Below, in pieces: positions 1 through 8,643 of a stretch of DNA of 64,000 nt. A program made the position numbers and the translations under genes. Under the pieces are notes generated by a model. That model was not told where the DNA came from and ran no database searches. It was given only the letters and a program-made list of their open reading frames with translations. Position 1 is the first letter of the stretch; every line of letters begins with the position of its first letter. The stretch is taken from contig CALKGE010000003.1 in NCBI GenBank assembly GCA_938084685.1, positions 163,898 through 227,897 of the forward strand, read 5' to 3'. This stretch comes from an uncultured Pirellulaceae bacterium. Its GTDB lineage: Bacteria > Planctomycetota > Planctomycetia > Pirellulales > Pirellulaceae.

Positions 1-2
1 TT

Positions 3-713
3 GTGGATTCAAATGATTCTGCGGTGAAGGTCGGGGACGAATTAGTCGGAATGCAGTATGTGAAGCGAGCGGACAGTACTGCCGATGTTGACAGCCGTAT
101 GTTGAGAGTGCGAAAGATGTCTCCGTACTTGACCTGGTTCTTTGTCCATGGTGATTCGCAGGTTTCCAATCCCGATGTTGAAACGAGATTAGTTTTCCGC
201 AGGGAAGGGTTTGAGGATGAGATTGAAACGACTCCGGTATGGTCAGAGATGGAGAATCGGTTCCGTCCTTCCCGAGGAGTCATATTTAATCCATTGAAAC
301 GTGTGCATCTGGCTAGTGGACTGGGAGAAGCGTTGTCGCTGGGTTGGATGCGGACAAAGCAGGATCTGACGCGCGTCGGCCAGACGTTAGGCTGGATTGC
401 TAATGGTACGGCGTCGGTCAGAGACCTGGGTGGTCCGGTGATGATTATGAAAGTTGCGACCGACGAGGCAGCCCAGGATGTCACTCGGTTACTTCTGTTT
501 TTAACCATGCTGAGTGCTAACCTTGCCATATTGAATTTCCTGCCCATCCCGGTGTTGGACGGAGGACACTTTGTGTTTTTAACGATTGAGTTAATCACAC
601 GTAAACCGGTGAGTGAACGGGTTCAGGGAGCCTTATCGGTGATGTGTCTATTTATGCTGTTAGGATTCATGCTGTTTATCGTCTCGAACGATATTCTCAG
701 GCTGTGGTTCTGA
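3..713 (+). CDS. rseP: RseP-type site-2 zinc metalloprotease, C-terminal part (gene starts before the window)
   Basis: This is the 3' end of a gene whose start lies upstream of the window. The fragment opens with a PDZ-like stretch (AVKVGDELVGM), continues through a periplasmic segment and ends in hydrophobic helices. The key sign is NFLPIPVLDGGH at about residues 178-189 of the fragment, the second zinc-ligand motif of the M50/S2P intramembrane protease family. The HExxH motif would lie upstream and is not visible. RseP-type enzymes cut membrane anti-sigma factors and leftover signal peptides inside the inner membrane. Its position near lpxD fits the common envelope-gene neighbourhood. The family assignment is firm; the substrate in this organism is unknown. 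Confidence 0.88.
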   Translation: MDSNDSAVKVGDELVGMQYVKRADSTADVDSRMLRVRKMSPYLTWFFVHGDSQVSNPDVETRLVFRREGFEDEIETTPVWSEMENRFRPSRGVIFNPLKRVHLASGLGEALSLGWMRTKQDLTRVGQTLGWIANGTASVRDLGGPVMIMKVATDEAAQDVTRLLLFLTMLSANLAILNFLPIPVLDGGHFVFLTIELITRKPVSERVQGALSVMCLFMLLGFMLFIVSNDILRLWF

Positions 714-777
714 TAAGTCCGATCGGAATCTGCTGGTCATGCTGCCAGCTATTTAACGCTGCTCGCGGGAGCTCTCC

Positions 778-1542
778 ATGCTGAAAAAATCCGATTCCAG
801 TCAGGGAATGTCTGGAGTGAGTTCAGGGATTGATCCCCACATCAGGATCATTTTGTTTGATGCGGTGGGAACGGTGATGTATCCACAGCCTGGCATCGCG
901 CAGGCCTATGTGGATATTGGTCGTCGATTCATCAAAGGTCTGGATGAAGCGCATGTTCTGAGCCGTTTTAAGCGGGTGTTTTCAACCGTATTCAGTGCTG
1001 AAACAGCACAAACGCCGGTTACAGAAGAATCGACGGTGCTGGCATGGAAACAGGTGGTTGAAGGAACCTTCCCTGATTTTGAAGATGCTGGGGGCGAATT
1101 GTTTCAGCAACTGTGGGATCATTTTGCAGCGCCTGATTCCTGGGGAGTCTATGACGATGTAGACTCGTGCTTTGAGAGGTTATTGGAAGCTGGCTATGAG
1201 CTTGGCATTGCCTCCAACTTTGACAGTCGGTTGGAGGGGATTGTACAGGCCAATGCCACTCTGAGTCGCGTACAACATGTGTTCCATTCAGCGCAATTGG
1301 GATGGAATAAGCCGGCCCGAGGATTTTGTGATGGTATCACCAGTCGTTTGGGAGTTGCTGCGGACCAGATTGTGTTAATCGGCGACCGCCTGGACAACGA
1401 TATACAGCCGGCATTGCAGGCTGGCTGGCAGGGGATTTGGCTCGACCGCCTGGACGAGTACTCTGCCGGTGAAGCACATGATGGGGCTCGTGTTAAGCGA
1501 ATTACCAGCTTGGCTGGATTGAGCTGGATTGAGCTGGATTGA
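778..1542 (+). CDS. HAD-superfamily hydrolase, HDHD3-like
   Basis: A 254-residue haloacid-dehalogenase-fold hydrolase. Motif I is FDAVGTV with the nucleophile Asp near residue 28. The usual second Asp of DxD is replaced by Val, as in HDHD3-like members, so a classical phosphatase reaction is less certain. Motif II is ASNFD, a Lys follows in GWNKPA, and motif IV is GDRLDND near residues 202-208. The start has GGGAG just upstream; an ATG at 808 is an alternative. The C-terminus (WIELD repeated) is written by a 10-bp tandem repeat that contains the stop codon, so its last residues may vary between strains. The substrate is unknown. Confidence 0.82.
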   Translation: MLKKSDSSQGMSGVSSGIDPHIRIILFDAVGTVMYPQPGIAQAYVDIGRRFIKGLDEAHVLSRFKRVFSTVFSAETAQTPVTEESTVLAWKQVVEGTFPDFEDAGGELFQQLWDHFAAPDSWGVYDDVDSCFERLLEAGYELGIASNFDSRLEGIVQANATLSRVQHVFHSAQLGWNKPARGFCDGITSRLGVAADQIVLIGDRLDNDIQPALQAGWQGIWLDRLDEYSAGEAHDGARVKRITSLAGLSWIELD

Positions 1543-1547
1543 GCTGG
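1511..1547. repeat. 10-bp tandem repeat over the stop codon of the HAD gene
   Basis: The unit GAGCTGGATT occurs twice exactly (1521-1530 and 1531-1540), flanked by a one-sided variant at 1511-1520 and a partial copy at 1541-1547. The TGA stop of the HAD gene (1540-1542) lies inside it. Because the unit is not a multiple of three, gain or loss of one copy would change the protein terminus. Confidence 0.85.
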
Positions 1548-1588
1548 GAGTGAAGCCAGGCGAAGTTCGCGGTGTTGGCAAGCAGGGC

Positions 1589-2515
1589 TCAGGCCGCATC
1601 ACGTTGATCGTTTTCAGCTGGTAGTTGACCTTCGTGGAGCGCGACGACGATGATTTTGTTCTTGCGAGCAAACTGTAAGACGTCGGGTTCGTTGATGATG
1701 ATCGTATGACCAGCCTCGACTGCCAGACAACGTCCGCCTGCCTGCTTGATGGACTCAAGTGTACCAACGCCAATGGTCGGAACGTCAAAGCGGCTGTCTT
1801 GTTGAGGTTTTGCGACTTTGACTACGGTGAAGCCTCCCTGTTTACAAAGCTCACCGCCGCGCTGAATACATAAATCAGTTCCTTCAACAGCTTCGACGGC
1901 CAGTACTGCCTGATTTTTAACAACGACGGTCTGACCGACATCGAGGCCTCCCATCTGTTTGGCGAGTTTCCATCCGAACTGAATGTCAAGTTGCTGCGCC
2001 TTGCTTAGTTTGGATCCGGTAAGGTTGCCTTGTTTCACGAGTAGCTCCGGTGCGAAATGAGTAGCTGGTAGGACAGAAATTCCATGTCGTTCGAACAGAT
2101 TAACGAACGCCAGCAGGAAGGTGTCGTCTTTACGATCCTTCTTTTTGGCGACCATAAAGTCATAGAACATTCGTAGTGAAGTGCAGTCAGGAATGTAGTC
2201 CAGCCAGGCAAATTTCTGAAAGATTTTGACTTTGTGTATTTTCCCGGCGAAGGTGATGTGGTGTGCATTGTGTTGTTTGAAAAATCGGATGCCCATGCCG
2301 ACCTTCCCAATAGGCCCCATGGTGAATTCGTCGCACTCGTCTTCAAGGCGTGGATCAGCATGCCCTTTGATACCGACTCCGATTACCCGATAGCCCTGTT
2401 TTTTCAGGCTGCGAGCGACCACAACCGGGTATTCTCCCCAGCCAGCTAGTAGCCCCACGGCCTCTGTCTCCAGACGTTTTTCTGCTGTTAGTTCAGGGAT
2501 TTTCTCCACGATCAA
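1589..2515 (-). CDS. lpxI: UDP-2,3-diacylglucosamine diphosphatase LpxI
   Basis: A 308-residue LpxI-family protein. It opens with VGLLAGWGEYPVVVA, carries AGKIHKVKIF and the C-terminal catalytic-domain signatures QDSRFDVPTIG (with the conserved Asp of DxPTIG) and LAVEAGHTIII. LpxI hydrolyses UDP-2,3-diacylglucosamine to lipid X and UMP, the lipid A step done by LpxH in enterobacteria. The gene follows lpxD with an ATGA overlap (2512-2515), so the two are translationally coupled. A lipid A pathway implies an outer membrane with lipopolysaccharide-like lipid. Confidence 0.92.
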   Translation of the reverse strand: MIVEKIPELTAEKRLETEAVGLLAGWGEYPVVVARSLKKQGYRVIGVGIKGHADPRLEDECDEFTMGPIGKVGMGIRFFKQHNAHHITFAGKIHKVKIFQKFAWLDYIPDCTSLRMFYDFMVAKKKDRKDDTFLLAFVNLFERHGISVLPATHFAPELLVKQGNLTGSKLSKAQQLDIQFGWKLAKQMGGLDVGQTVVVKNQAVLAVEAVEGTDLCIQRGGELCKQGGFTVVKVAKPQQDSRFDVPTIGVGTLESIKQAGGRCLAVEAGHTIIINEPDVLQFARKNKIIVVALHEGQLPAENDQRDAA

Positions 2516-3582
2516 GCGGCATCCTGTTGCGTGGTATTGGAAGTGGAGCTGGTTTCAGGTTGGTCTTTCAGCTGCTGTTCCAGTTTGCGAAGGCGTTTGA
2601 TCACGTCGGGTAACTTGCGAATTGCCGCAGCCTCTCGCATCGCCTTTTTGGCATCATTGGCTGGTGTACCAAAATAGGTCTTGGCTCCCTTCAGATCACC
2701 TATGACTCCACTCTTGGCTCCGATCACCGTTTGTGAGCCAATATTGACATGATCCGCAACACCAACCTGTCCGCCCATGATGACGTAATCACCTGTACTG
2801 GTGCTGCCGGCGATACCTATTTGGGAACAGAGCAGATTGTGTTTTCCGATTTGACAGTTGTGTCCGATTTGCACCAGATTATCAATTTTGGTTCCCTGGC
2901 CAATACGAGTGCTCCCAAAGGTGCCGCGGTCGATACAGGTATTGGCACCGATTTCTACTTCGTCCTCCAATAAAACAAACCCCAGCTGCTCGGAAAGCAG
3001 GTGTTTCGCCGAGGAGGAATCATAACCAAAACCATAGGCTCCCAGTGTGCAGCCAGCGTGCAGAATACAACGATTACCAACTTGCGTATTATCGTATAAG
3101 ACGACATTGGGAAAGATGATGACCTGCTCTCCGATGGTAGAACCATCCATGATGACGGAGTTTTCCAGGATGCAGGTTCCATCACCAATGGAAACGTCAT
3201 TTCCAATGACAACTCCAGCACCAATAGTGATATCCTGGCCAAGTTGAGCAGACGGGCTGACGGTGGCGGTTGCATGAACGCCTTTGGCCGGCGGCTTCAT
3301 CATGTTTCGAAAAAGTCGAACGGTCGTGGCAAATGCTTCGAGCACATTGTCGACGCGGAGTGTTGTTTTATCCGTGACTGGCATGTCACGGCTGACAATG
3401 GCGACTTGCACATCAGAATTTTCAAATTCCTGAAAGTGCTTCTTGTCACCGGCGAAGGTAATCCAATCGGGCTGGCTTTCCCGAATGGTTCCCGCATCCT
3501 TAATGACGAATGTTCGATCTCCCTCGAATTCTACAGAGAGTAAATCAGCGATCTCGCCCAGAGTGATTTGCTTGACAGTCAT
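2512..3582 (-). CDS. lpxD: UDP-3-O-acylglucosamine N-acyltransferase LpxD
   Basis: A 356-residue LpxD. The N-terminal uridine-binding domain (about residues 1-100) is followed by a left-handed beta-helix of hexapeptide repeats (for example IGAGVVIGNDVSIGDG). The catalytic-type His lies in VQIGHNCQIG. The C-terminal helix is charged and extended (IRKLPDVIKRLRKLEQQ) and ends in a Ser/Thr/Gln-rich tail. The enzyme adds the second acyl chain to UDP-3-O-acylglucosamine, just before the LpxI step encoded by the overlapping downstream gene. Start ATG at 3582; GGAAAGGATT lies just upstream on this strand. Confidence 0.94.
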   Translation of the reverse strand: MTVKQITLGEIADLLSVEFEGDRTFVIKDAGTIRESQPDWITFAGDKKHFQEFENSDVQVAIVSRDMPVTDKTTLRVDNVLEAFATTVRLFRNMMKPPAKGVHATATVSPSAQLGQDITIGAGVVIGNDVSIGDGTCILENSVIMDGSTIGEQVIIFPNVVLYDNTQVGNRCILHAGCTLGAYGFGYDSSSAKHLLSEQLGFVLLEDEVEIGANTCIDRGTFGSTRIGQGTKIDNLVQIGHNCQIGKHNLLCSQIGIAGSTSTGDYVIMGGQVGVADHVNIGSQTVIGAKSGVIGDLKGAKTYFGTPANDAKKAMREAAAIRKLPDVIKRLRKLEQQLKDQPETSSTSNTTQQDAA

Positions 3583-3809
3583 CCGTTTCGGAATCCTTTC
3601 CGTTTCAGAGGTGGGGATGGTTAAATGTCACGGGTGTTGATTGAAGGATAATCTAGCGAAATTGACGTTTCGCTCCAATATGAACCGACCTAATTATTGC
3701 CAGCGGAGTTGAAAAACTGGGGTAGAGAAAGTCCTCGGGCAAACGGGTCGGGAGAATGAGTTATAATGCAGGGACGCTGTCCAATTTTACGTTTGTCCTC
3801 TCCAGGTCC

Positions 3810-5123
3810 ATGCTCATGTACTCCTTACGCTACTTTCCCGTTCTGATATTGATTGCCCTGTTTGCCCTTCCTGGGCCGTTTGAAGTAAAGGCTGACGACT
3901 GGCCGCAGTGGCGAGGGCCAACGCGTGACGGTGTTTGGCACGAGAAAGGGATTATTACCAGGTTTGAGTCCGATGAGATCCCTCTCAAGTGGCGTGTGCC
4001 GATTGGTGCAGGGTACAGCGCTCCAACGGTTGCCGACGGGCTCGTCTTTGTAACAGACCGTATTACCGAGCCGACGCAGACAGAACGGGTCCACTGTTTT
4101 AATGAACAGACGGGTGAAACTGTTTGGCAGTATGCCTACGAGTGCAAGTATGAAATCGGTTATACCGCGGGGCCTCGTGCCGCCGTCACAGTTGTCGACG
4201 GTAAGGCGTATGCGTTGGGAGCAATGGGACACTTTCACTGCTTTGAAGCTGGGACTGGCAAATTGCTGTGGCAGCATGATCTGAACGAGGAGTATGACAT
4301 TCAGATGCCGATATGGGGAATCGCCGGTTCTCCGCTGGTTGTTGATAATCTGGTAATTGTCCAGCTCGGCGGAAAGGCTGCGACGGTTGCAGGTTTTGAT
4401 GTTGCAACGGGCAAAGAACGCTGGACGGCACTGAAGGATCGTGCTTGTTATGCATCTCCCTTGCTGATTGAGCAGGCCGGCAAGCAGGTCGTGGTTGTGT
4501 GGACAGGGGATTCGGTAGCAGGTCTTGCTCCGAATACTGGCGAGGTCTATTGGCAGCATCTCTGGCCACCCAGCAGGATGCCGATCGGAGTTGCAACACC
4601 AGTGAAATCTGGAAATCAATTATTTCTGACCAGTTTCTACGATGGCTGTATGCTGATCGATCTGGCTGAAGATCGTCTGGCCATCAAGAAACGTTGGCAG
4701 CGAACAGGGGAAGATGAGCGGAATACCGATGGAATTCACTCCATCATCAGCACGCCGATTGTTTTAGGTGGCCATGTTTATGGTGTGGACAGTTACGGAG
4801 AACTGCGTTGTCTGGATCTCAAAGACGGAACTCGGGTCTGGGAAGATCAGACAGCCACCCCGCGGGCTCGTTGGAGTACGATTCATTTTGTGAAGAATGG
4901 GAAAAATGTCTGGATGTTTAATGAGCGGGGCGAGTTGATTATTACTCGGCTTTCGCCGCAGGGGCTGACGGAGATTAGTCGAGCCAAACTGATAGATCCC
5001 ACCGAAGATCAGCTCCGCCAGCGAAATGGGGTTTGTTGGAGTCACCCGGCTTATGCAAATAAACATGTTTTCGCTCGCAGTGACAAGTATCTGGTGTGTG
5101 CGAGTTTGGCGGCTGAAAAATAA
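3810..5123 (+). CDS. Secreted PQQ-like beta-propeller repeat protein
   Basis: An outer-membrane-BamB/PQQ-like beta-propeller protein of about 437 residues. A signal peptide (MLMYSLRYFPVLILIALF, cut after VKA) is followed by DWPQWRGPTRDGVW, a sequence typical of the large planctomycete family of secreted PQQ-like proteins. Repeats with GKxxW or GxxYWQ strands (for example TGETVWQYAYE, TGKLLWQHD, TGKERWTAL) run to the end. No dehydrogenase catalytic residues are evident, so an enzymatic role is not claimed. An upstream in-frame ATG at 3756 exists, but it overlaps a TATAAT box at 3762-3767 and lengthens the protein beyond a normal signal peptide, so 3810 is preferred. Confidence 0.85.
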   Translation: MLMYSLRYFPVLILIALFALPGPFEVKADDWPQWRGPTRDGVWHEKGIITRFESDEIPLKWRVPIGAGYSAPTVADGLVFVTDRITEPTQTERVHCFNEQTGETVWQYAYECKYEIGYTAGPRAAVTVVDGKAYALGAMGHFHCFEAGTGKLLWQHDLNEEYDIQMPIWGIAGSPLVVDNLVIVQLGGKAATVAGFDVATGKERWTALKDRACYASPLLIEQAGKQVVVVWTGDSVAGLAPNTGEVYWQHLWPPSRMPIGVATPVKSGNQLFLTSFYDGCMLIDLAEDRLAIKKRWQRTGEDERNTDGIHSIISTPIVLGGHVYGVDSYGELRCLDLKDGTRVWEDQTATPRARWSTIHFVKNGKNVWMFNERGELIITRLSPQGLTEISRAKLIDPTEDQLRQRNGVCWSHPAYANKHVFARSDKYLVCASLAAEK

Positions 5124-5256
5124 CTCGTACAAATGAGTTGAATTGGGGGTGGTAAAGATGTCGATGCTCGGTGTAGAATTCGAGTTTACGCAGGAGCGAT
5201 ACCTGCATGCTGAATCCCATACAAATTGAGAATGCTGAAAGGTAGGCACGAAAACC

Positions 5257-5445
5257 GTGGTCAAAGTAATCGTTCGTGACAAAGAGACGATTCAGGAAGC
5301 TGTACGTCGTTTTGGTAAGTTGGTAATGCGAAGTGGTCTTAAAAAAGAGATGCGACGCCGTAAGTTCTACGAAAAACCAAGTGATATTAAGCGACGAGCT
5401 CGACTGCGTGCTGAACGACGTGCCCAGAAAGCTCGCCTCAGCTAG
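5257..5445 (+). CDS. rpsU: 30S ribosomal protein S21
   Basis: A 62-residue, strongly basic protein with the S21 pattern: [18 protein letters not shown], then [14 protein letters not shown] and an Arg/Ala/Lys-rich tail. S21 sits on the 30S platform near the anti-Shine-Dalgarno end of 16S rRNA. The start is GTG, preceded by AAAGGT at normal distance. The gene appears to be a single cistron: it is followed by a strong terminator hairpin at 5510-5545 and faces a convergent gene. Confidence 0.95.
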   Translation: MVKVIVRDKETIQEAVRRFGKLVMRSGLKKEMRRRKFYEKPSDIKRRARLRAERRAQKARLS

Positions 5446-5509
5446 TCTGGCTTGAAATTCCCTGCCGGCAGTTCATTACACCTGGTGGGAATCAGAGACA
5501 AATAGATAG

Positions 5510-5545
5510 AAAAGTCCGCTTCCATTCGGGGAGCGGACTTTTTTT
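5510..5545 (+). terminator. Rho-independent terminator of rpsU
   Basis: AAAAGTCCGCT (5510-5520) pairs with AGCGGACTTTT (5532-5542) around an 11-nt loop, followed by a T run. The stop codon of the convergent DUF368 gene overlaps the T run, so the hairpin may work in both directions. Confidence 0.9.
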
Positions 5546-6551
5546 ATCGATTCAGATTCTTCTCAGACTGATTCTGGTTACGGTTGTTTCTGGTGAGCTT
5601 GGTGGCCAGTCGTGTGATTGCCAGCATCACCACGGCTGCAGCCAGGACGGTGGCCACGAGCGCACGTTGTTCTCCAGCGGTCGTAGCGGCCAGAGGTTTT
5701 AATTCAAAGGCGGCTTGAAACAAGACGGGAAGTGCTCCCAGCATGATGCCGGTCAAGGTTGCCAGAAGTTGTTGGCGAAAGTGGGTCAGGAGCCACTTGA
5801 GTATGCGGCTGAAGAGCATGAGCCCCAGCAGTGCTCCGCAGGCAAAAATGCCCAGTTCGATGAATGCGGTGGCACGATCTGCTTCCTGGAAAATGCTCCT
5901 GGGCAACGCCACGATGTGGTGATAGATTCCCAGTATCATGAGGATCATCGAGCCACTGATTCCGGGTAGGATCATGGCGCAGATTGCGATAGCAGCAGAA
6001 ATAAAGACGTAGAATCGCGTAGGAGAAATGCCTCCTGCTGCAAAGGGACTGGTAGCCTGCAGCTGGTTGATGCCGAGTGCTCCGACAAGTCCCAACAGCA
6101 TGAACACGAGGAGCATTCCTGTTTCTGTAAGTGATTGAGCTTTCACAGTCTCCAGAACCAGATACGCTGAGATAGCAATCATTCCAAAGAATACCGCGAA
6201 CGTGAATTGCCTGCTTACTTCCCCATCCAGAAGGGAAGAGGCAATAGTTGACATACAGAGTATTCCGGTGAGGATTCCTGGAATCAGTGAGACCAGGAAT
6301 GGCAGATTTAAGTGCCTGGCGGCACGGATGAATTGCCGCTTACCGAGCATGGACAGCAGCTGGGTATCAACTCGTGTAATGGACGTAATCAATTGATCGT
6401 AAATTCCCATTACCAGAGCAATCGTTCCACCGGAAACTCCGGGGACGACGTCGGCAATCCCCATGAATATGCCTTTGAAGGCATTGACGAGGTAATCCAG
6501 AGGGGTTCGGATTTTGACCGGGTGCTCGAGTTTTGGCACGTTGAGGCTCAT
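5544..6551 (-). CDS. DUF368 polytopic membrane protein, probable undecaprenyl-phosphate translocase
   Basis: A 335-residue hydrophobic protein with the two inverted DUF368 signatures, GIADVVPGVSGGTIALVMGIY near the N-terminus and LPGISGSMILMILGIYHH in the middle. About eight membrane helices can be read by eye. DUF368 proteins (PopT) have been identified as undecaprenyl-phosphate translocases that return the lipid carrier across the membrane for cell-envelope polymer synthesis. Assignment to that function here is by family. The gene converges on rpsU and shares its terminator. An Asn/Gln/Arg-rich C-terminal tail is present. Confidence 0.88.
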   Translation of the reverse strand: MSLNVPKLEHPVKIRTPLDYLVNAFKGIFMGIADVVPGVSGGTIALVMGIYDQLITSITRVDTQLLSMLGKRQFIRAARHLNLPFLVSLIPGILTGILCMSTIASSLLDGEVSRQFTFAVFFGMIAISAYLVLETVKAQSLTETGMLLVFMLLGLVGALGINQLQATSPFAAGGISPTRFYVFISAAIAICAMILPGISGSMILMILGIYHHIVALPRSIFQEADRATAFIELGIFACGALLGLMLFSRILKWLLTHFRQQLLATLTGIMLGALPVLFQAAFELKPLAATTAGEQRALVATVLAAAVVMLAITRLATKLTRNNRNQNQSEKNLNR

Positions 6552-6678
6552 TTTTGAGAGATTTAAGGGAAAAAAATCCCGTTAACATTAGTTACGTTAA
6601 TATCCCCGTTTTTAAGGGGTTTGATGGGCTTGTCATTAGGATTCATCGGCATGAAGTGACAGGTAAGGGATATTTTTT

Positions 6679-6706
6679 TTGACGCAATAGTACAGAGCGA
6701 TACAAT
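6679..6706 (+). promoter_or_regulatory. Sigma-70-type promoter upstream of ispE-spoVG
   Basis: TTGACG (6679-6684), a 16-nt spacer and TACAAT (6701-6706) give a near-consensus housekeeping promoter. Transcription would begin near 6713, about 260 nt before the ispE ATG. Confidence 0.65.
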
Positions 6707-6818
6707 TTTTAATAGGTCAATTATTGCGGTTGATCGGCAGAAAGACCGTTGCAACGCGGGTCTTGTATTTTGCTTTGAGTTCTCAAGGAGGACTCTGGCC
6801 GCTGACCGATATGGGAAT

Positions 6819-6858
6819 GGTAACACGGTGCCGCAATTGGTAACCGCATCGGTGTTGC
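6819..6858 (+). promoter_or_regulatory. Hairpin in the ispE leader
   Basis: GGTAACACGGTGC (6819-6831) can pair with GCATCGGTGTTGC (6846-6858) with G-U pairs and one bulged base, leaving a 14-nt loop. It lies in the putative 260-nt leader of ispE. No T run follows, so it is not a simple terminator. Function unknown. Confidence 0.4.
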
Positions 6859-6974
6859 AAAGCTCATCTCCTTCAGCAAATCTCGTCGTAAAAAAATAGT
6901 CGCAGTCAATTGCCTTCACTTGGCCAACGGATAGAGGCTCAAGGTGTAGTTTATTTTCATAGAGTTGACGCATC

Positions 6975-7907
6975 ATGTTTATTAGGCAGGATGGCCCAGT
7001 TTTAGAGGTTTTGGCTCCGGCCAAGATTAACCTCTTTCTCGAGGTAACCGGAAAGCGGAGTGACGGGTTTCACGAACTCGACATGCTGATGGTTCCCGTT
7101 GCTCTTTTCGATACATTAACGGTTGCTCCTGCTGCTCCCGGTGAAATCCAAATGACAGCCCGGTGGGCTCTTGGTATGGAAGCCCGCCCCGAACTTCCTG
7201 CGGTGGAAGACAATCTGGTCTACCGAGTTTTAACCTTCTTCCAGTCGGCAGTGCACCAGCAGTTTGGGCACCAGCCGGGAATAAGCATTGAACTGGTCAA
7301 AAGGATTCCTGCTGCGGCTGGCCTGGGGGGAGCTTCGAGTGATGCTGCGGCAGCGCTCGCTGCGGCCAATCAATTGACCGGGGAGTTGCTGTCGTTTGAG
7401 CAACTATTGGAAATCGCTGCGGAGGCCGGCAGTGATGTTCCCTTTTTCCTGTATTGCAGTCCGGCACGATGTCGGGGGCGTGGCGAGAGGGTCACTCCTC
7501 TTTCAGGCGGGCAGTCATTCTCGCTGGTTTTAATCAAGCCAAACCAGGGCCTTTCGACTCCTTCGGTATTCAGCCGCGTGGCAGACTTTGGATTTGACAA
7601 CAGGAAATCGATTGACGAAATGCTGAACGCTTTCACCAGTGGTGATCTGTCGGAGTTGGGAGCCTCGCTTCACAATCGGCTGACAGAGCCGGCATTAGCC
7701 GAATGCCCATTGTTGAGAGACCTGATCCAGTCATTAACTGGATTGGATGTTCCGGGATTTCAAATGACCGGTAGTGGCAGCACATTTTTTGTGATTTGCC
7801 GTCATCGAACCCAAGCCAAAAACCTTGCTTCCCGCCTTCGTCAAATGAGGGTGGGAGCAGTTTTAGATACCTATACTCTGGACCAGCCGTTCGGTTGGGC
7901 AGCCTAA
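6975..7907 (+). CDS. ispE: 4-diphosphocytidyl-2-C-methyl-D-erythritol kinase IspE
   Basis: A 310-residue GHMP kinase. The N-terminal substrate/catalytic motif is [22 protein letters not shown], and the glycine-rich ATP loop is [17 protein letters not shown] at about residues 111-127. The C-terminal [10 protein letters not shown] motif completes the family set. It phosphorylates CDP-methylerythritol at position 2 in the non-mevalonate isoprenoid pathway. The gene is followed by spoVG, an order also known from Gram-positive bacteria. A long leader with its own promoter precedes it. Confidence 0.95.
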   Translation: MFIRQDGPVLEVLAPAKINLFLEVTGKRSDGFHELDMLMVPVALFDTLTVAPAAPGEIQMTARWALGMEARPELPAVEDNLVYRVLTFFQSAVHQQFGHQPGISIELVKRIPAAAGLGGASSDAAAALAAANQLTGELLSFEQLLEIAAEAGSDVPFFLYCSPARCRGRGERVTPLSGGQSFSLVLIKPNQGLSTPSVFSRVADFGFDNRKSIDEMLNAFTSGDLSELGASLHNRLTEPALAECPLLRDLIQSLTGLDVPGFQMTGSGSTFFVICRHRTQAKNLASRLRQMRVGAVLDTYTLDQPFGWAA

Positions 7908-8011
7908 AACCAGAACTTTGCAAATGTGTCATACGCATGGCAACGTGCGAGGGGCGTATGTTGCGCTGGTTTGGGGGGAGTGTTTTTGTTTGGCTTAGGG
8001 GAGAACAAGCC

Positions 8012-8545
8012 ATGGAGATAACGGAAGTTCGGGTAAAGCTGGTCGAGGATGCAGATGACCGCTTGCAGGCATTTTGCAGCATTACGTTCGATCATAGTTT
8101 TGTCGTACGTGATTTGAAAATCATCGAGGGGACGAACGGTCCTTTTGTGGCGATGCCCAGCCGGAAGATGACTGCTCACTGTCCCAGATGCCATTGTAAG
8201 AATCATACAAGAGCTTCCTATTGTAATCAGTGTGGGAATAAGCTGAAGCAACAGGCGTTCCACGAAAGTCAGGATGGAAGATCCAAACTCTATGCTGACA
8301 TTGCTCATCCGATCAATTCAGAATGTCGCGAGTTGATTCAGGATAGTGTGTTGGAAGAGTACCGGATTGAAGTAGCTCGCTCCAAAGAGGCGGATTATTC
8401 AAGCCGTCACGATGAAGGAGGTTCGGCTCAGAATGTTGAATCGGGTGGTCCTCACCTCGATCAGGCCCAGCGGGAAGAGGGGGCGGACAAGCGAGCTGCG
8501 AATTCGGCAGCCCATAACTTTGGTGCCGGGATCTTTGACAACTGA
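8012..8545 (+). CDS. spoVG: SpoVG-family RNA/DNA-binding protein with inserted zinc ribbon
   Basis: About 177 residues, start chosen at ATG 8012 behind AGGGGAG and matching the SpoVG N-terminus ([38 protein letters not shown]). The core continues with [10 protein letters not shown]. After that, canonical SpoVG proteins (about 85-100 residues) go on directly; here a CPRC ... CNQCG zinc ribbon (about residues 57-77) is inserted before the conserved [12 protein letters not shown] segment. A hydrophilic tail of about 70 residues follows. SpoVG proteins bind nucleic acids and tune gene expression and septation; the role in a non-sporulating organism is unknown. It lies 104 bp behind ispE, probably co-transcribed. 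Confidence 0.88.
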   Translation: MEITEVRVKLVEDADDRLQAFCSITFDHSFVVRDLKIIEGTNGPFVAMPSRKMTAHCPRCHCKNHTRASYCNQCGNKLKQQAFHESQDGRSKLYADIAHPINSECRELIQDSVLEEYRIEVARSKEADYSSRHDEGGSAQNVESGGPHLDQAQREEGADKRAANSAAHNFGAGIFDN

Positions 8546-8546
8546 G

Positions 8547-8575
8547 TTTAGCGCGAGATTGAGCGCGAGCTTGCC
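8547..8575. repeat. Short direct repeat just after the spoVG stop
   Basis: AGCGCGAG occurs at about 8550-8557 and again 11 bp later, within TTTAGCGCGAGA and TTGAGCGCGAGC, immediately downstream of the spoVG TGA. It resembles the short tandem repeats at other gene ends in this window. Confidence 0.6.
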
Positions 8576-8643
8576 ACGCATGGTAAATCGTCCGCTACAG
8601 ATTCCCTTCCGGTTTTACTCGCAGCACTAGCCAGTAGTGTCAG

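Larger units (their letters stand above)
6552..6974. other. 423-bp region between DUF368 gene and ispE: promoter and long leader
   Basis: No convincing gene is seen. The region holds a good promoter (6679-6706) reading toward ispE, leaving a leader of about 260 nt, and a 40-nt hairpin at 6819-6858. A smaller GGGA-A-run-TCCC hairpin near 6570 lies upstream of the DUF368 start. A minus-strand open frame crosses the region into ispE but has no recognisable family features. Confidence 0.5.

Noticed and set aside
6563-7024. 153-codon minus-strand frame across the ispE start
   Set aside because: It overlaps ispE and its promoter, has no family motifs, and its end is low in coding character.
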